Below, in pieces: positions 61,349-64,000 of a stretch of DNA of 64,000 nucleotides. Position 1 is the first letter of the stretch; the number at the start of each line of letters is the position of its first letter. The translations under genes and the position numbers were made by a program. The notes under the pieces were generated by a model. That model did not search any database and had not been told where the DNA came from. It saw only the letters and a program-made list of their open reading frames with translations. Source of the DNA: an uncultured Lachnospira sp. (GTDB lineage: Bacteria > Bacillota > Clostridia > Lachnospirales > Lachnospiraceae); contig CAJUBU010000001.1 of assembly GCA_910585095.1 (NCBI GenBank), positions 62,001 to 126,000 of the forward strand, read 5' to 3'.

Positions 61349-64000
61349 TTACTTTAATATTTCTCTCAACAACTCCATCAATTTTGGTATGTTAATTGGT
61401 TTTGCTATATGTCCATTCATACCTGCTGCAAATGCAGCTTTTCTATCCTCATCAAAAGCATTTGCTGTCATCGCAATAATAGGAATATTAGTAAATTCAG
61501 AATGTTTTAATGCCCTTATTTGCCTTGTAGCCTCATAGCCATCCATAATTGGCATCTGGATATCCATTAAAATCAAATCATACTGACCAGCCTTTGCCGC
61601 CTTTATTTTTTCTACAGCAACAGAACCATCATCAGCTACATCCATAATAAAACCTGCTTCCTGCAAAATTTCTATAGCAATTTCTTGGTTAATTTCATTA
61701 TCTTCAACAAGGAGAATTTTCTTTCCCTCAAAGGAAATATTTTCCTCTAAAATTCCAGCTTCTGTACTTTGAATAATAAACGGAGATTCCAAAAGTTCTC
61801 GAAGTTCAGACAGAAAAATTGGCTTTGAACAAAAGGCTGTAACACCTGCATTTCTTGCTTCTTCTTCAATATCTGCCCAATCATAAGCCGTTAAAATAAT
61901 AATTGGCTTATCTTCCCCAATAATTCCACGAATACGTCTGACAACTTCAATACCATTCATATCTGGCATTAACCAATCTATAATATATGCTGCATACTCG
62001 TCGTTTTGCTCCTCTGCAAGTTTTGCACGAAGTATTGCCTCTTTGCCGGATGTCGTCCAGTCTGGTCGCATACCTATCACAGAAAGCATTTGAGTGACAC
62101 TCGAACATGTATTAAAATCATCATCTGCAACAAGCGCTCGAAGTCCTTTTAACTCTGGGACAACTTCTTGTATAACAGGACCTGAACATGTTTTAAACTG
62201 TAATGATACAGTAAAGGTTGTTCCTTTTCCCTCTTCGCTGACAACAGAAATCTTGCCACCCATCATATCAACAATATTCTTAGTAATTGCCATTCCAAGC
62301 CCTGTACCTTGTATTCCACTGACAGTACTTGTTCGCTCTCGCTCAAATGGTTCAAAAACATGCTCTAAAAATTCCTTGCTCATTCCAATTCCAGTATCTT
62401 TCACCTGAAATTCATATGAAGCCCAACCTTCAGGCGCATTTCCTTTTTGCAAAATACGCACACCTACAATACCACCTGGCTTTGTAAACTTCATTGCATT
62501 GCTCAATAAATTTAATAAAACCTGATTTAATCGAAGTTTATCACACAAAACATGTTCGTTCACCACGTCTGCTGTATCAATATAAAATTCCAACTGCTTT
62601 GATGTAATATCTGCCTGCACAATCGTTTTTAAATCGTGCATAACTTCTGGAAGTGATGTTTCTTTTTCCTCAATCTTGACCTTTCCGCTTTCAATACGAC
62701 TCATATCTAAAACATCATTAATCAAACTAAGCAGATGATTACTCGATGTTGTAATTTTTGAAAGATAATCTTGAACTTGCTCTATATTATCAATATGTGC
62801 CGCTGCAAGTGACGTAAATCCTATAATCGCATTCATAGGTGTTCTAATATCATGGGACATATTATTGAGAAATGTTGTCTTTGCTCGATTAGCATGCTGT
62901 GCTGCTGCAAGCGCATCCTCAAGGTCAAACTTATGTCTTTCTAATTGTTCCTCCATTTTTTTCTCATCATCTATATCAACAAAAAGTCCAACAAAAGTAA
63001 TTGGTGAACCATCTTCACGCCTGGACAATCTACCAGCCGCATGAAACCATCTCCAGCCAGCATGCTTTGTCAAAAGACGATATTCCACATTATACGTTTT
63101 CTCTCCAGTATAATCGTTTACTGTATCCCAATATTCTTTTATAACCCAATCTTTGTCTTTTTCATGTAGCAAATCAATCCAAGATTCCAGCTTATTTGGA
63201 AAATCCTTTTCACTCTCATATCCTATCATTTCCCTAAAAACGGGCGTCCATGTACAAGATATCATCTGTGCTTTTTCATTAAAATCCATGCTCCAAAGCC
63301 CTGAACCCATCGCCGCATGGATATTTTCCATTGCGGACTGCTCTTTTTCAATTTGTGCCAAAGCAGCTCTTATTTTATCTCCATCTGCCTTTGCCTGCTC
63401 CAAAAGAATTTTTGAATGTTTCTTAGATTGATGGATTAATTGTAAAAACACTACAATAATAACAAACACTATAATAATAAGCTGAATAATGCCACGATAC
63501 ATCATATCAGAACTAATAGAACTAATATGATTGCTAATAACATTATCTCGAATTAAAATTGTCAACATCCAATTGGTATCTTCTATTGGAATATAACAAA
63601 GCGTCTGCGGCAAACCCTGATAACTAAATGATATCTGTCCTAACCTGCCATTTGTAAAATCATCTTCCACCTGCTCATAGCTAAATTCATTATCAATATT
63701 AGCCTCTCTAAGCGCAAAGAGAAGATTATTTCCAGCTTTAAAATTTCCAAAATCGCCCCCTGTTAAATCCTCACCATTACGATGATATAAACTGCAGTAT
63801 GTCTCATTATAATTTGTTTGCAATGTTAGAGAACTTAACATTTCATCAATATTAATCTGAATAAAACATACCTTGATCTGTGAACCTTGAAATGCAATGT
63901 CCTTTACTGGAACAGCAAGAATTACTTGCTTCTTTGCTCCATAAAGATTCGCTGTACTAACAATAGGCTCGACCAATTCCTCAGAAAGAAAATGATATCT
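61349..64000 (-). CDS. Hybrid sensor histidine kinase with two receiver domains (5' end outside window)
   Basis: The frame is open to the window edge, so the N-terminus is missing. Order of the part seen (numbered from a TTG codon at 63976): extracellular Cache-like sensor (to about 160), membrane segment about 173-194, PAS domain about 225-340 ([40 protein letters not shown]), HisKA with [16 protein letters not shown], HATPase with [32 protein letters not shown] and GTGLGMAIT, receiver 1 ([18 protein letters not shown]) and receiver 2 ([25 protein letters not shown]) at the C-terminus. Both receivers have the phospho-Asp. It is a signal-transduction kinase; the ligand is unknown. Confidence 0.92.
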   Translation of the reverse strand, partial: RYHFLSEELVEPIVSTANLYGAKKQVILAVPVKDIAFQGSQIKVCFIQINIDEMLSSLTLQTNYNETYCSLYHRNGEDLTGGDFGNFKAGNNLLFALREANIDNEFSYEQVEDDFTNGRLGQISFSYQGLPQTLCYIPIEDTNWMLTILIRDNVISNHISSISSDMMYRGIIQLIIIVFVIIVVFLQLIHQSKKHSKILLEQAKADGDKIRAALAQIEKEQSAMENIHAAMGSGLWSMDFNEKAQMISCTWTPVFREMIGYESEKDFPNKLESWIDLLHEKDKDWVIKEYWDTVNDYTGEKTYNVEYRLLTKHAGWRWFHAAGRLSRREDGSPITFVGLFVDIDDEKKMEEQLERHKFDLEDALAAAQHANRAKTTFLNNMSHDIRTPMNAIIGFTSLAAAHIDNIEQVQDYLSKITTSSNHLLSLINDVLDMSRIESGKVKIEEKETSLPEVMHDLKTIVQADITSKQLEFYIDTADVVNEHVLCDKLRLNQVLLNLLSNAMKFTKPGGIVGVRILQKGNAPEGWASYEFQVKDTGIGMSKEFLEHVFEPFERERTSTVSGIQGTGLGMAITKNIVDMMGGKISVVSEEGKGTTFTVSLQFKTCSGPVIQEVVPELKGLRALVADDDFNTCSSVTQMLSVIGMRPDWTTSGKEAILRAKLAEEQNDEYAAYIIDWLMPDMNGIEVVRRIRGIIGEDKPIIILTAYDWADIEEEARNAGVTAFCSKPIFLSELRELLESPFIIQSTEAGILEENISFEGKKILLVEDNEINQEIAIEILQEAGFIMDVADDGSVAVEKIKAAKAGQYDLILMDIQMPIMDGYEATRQIRALKHSEFTNIPIIAMTANAFDEDRKAAFAAGMNGHIAKPINIPKLMELLREILK

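Overview
The window is low-GC, AT-rich DNA with short intergenic gaps, strong GGAGG-type ribosome binding sites and a gene content typical of an anaerobic, fibre-degrading Clostridia, most likely a pectin-degrading Lachnospiraceae. That placement is inferred from dockerin-tagged pectate lyases, a PTS HPr/EI pair, a CZB chemoreceptor, a CmpB-type membrane protein and GtrA/Wzm/Wzt surface-glycan genes. I cannot name the genus. About nine tenths of the genes lie on the minus strand.

Layout. 1-9.3 kb: enolase, a small plus-strand membrane protein, a GH43 glycosidase abutting a truncated Uma2 remnant, PTS EI and HPr, an ABC exporter and a Cu/Zn SOD-like protein. 9.4-14.2 kb: a soluble chemoreceptor and an ABC-ATPase/permease/GntR/ABC-ATPase operon whose promoter is overlaid by a large palindrome. 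14.2-17.0 kb: small orphan proteins that resemble an immunity or accessory island. 17.0-18.3 kb: a membrane-anchored SGNH hydrolase. 18.5-27.0 kb: a pectin locus with two PL1 enzymes, each carrying the same CBM-like module plus a dockerin, two small membrane-anchored proteins with the same C-terminal tail, a 42-residue peptide gene and a large secreted protein. 27.5-52.3 kb: a long one-directional surface-polysaccharide cluster containing GT2 and GT4 enzymes, Wzm/Wzt ABC export, a CapD-type dehydratase, a methyltransferase, ManC, an MBOAT/SGNH acyl-transfer pair, an LTA-synthase-like enzyme, PssA, a fused GHMP kinase-nucleotidyltransferase, GtrA proteins and CmpB. 52.9-56.2 kb: a second island of small orphan proteins. 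56.5-60.0 kb: an HTH-TPR regulator, an orphan protein, a broken small gene and an ECF sigma with a membrane partner. 60.2-64.0 kb: an MBL-fold hydrolase and a hybrid histidine kinase cut by the window edge.

The most unusual signal is not a protein. Several interspersed, hairpin-forming repeats lie in the 5' leaders of unrelated genes, always in gene orientation, and each ends in the Shine-Dalgarno sequence of the next gene. One family (A) ends in GCGCAGAAATGAGG plus 4-6 nt plus ATG and precedes at least eight genes. Another (B) has three consecutive stem-loops and ends in CTTCGGAATGGAG. Units occur in tandem (B-end then A, A then B, B-end then B), as if each new unit went in between an existing Shine-Dalgarno and its start codon. 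Separate repeat classes are IS200/IS605-like end hairpins with no transposase and a set of long terminator-like stems with a TTGCAAAA core.

Start sites were chosen from ribosome-binding-site spacing. Many of the longest ORFs run upstream into these repeats, so the starts given here are often 10-27 codons shorter.
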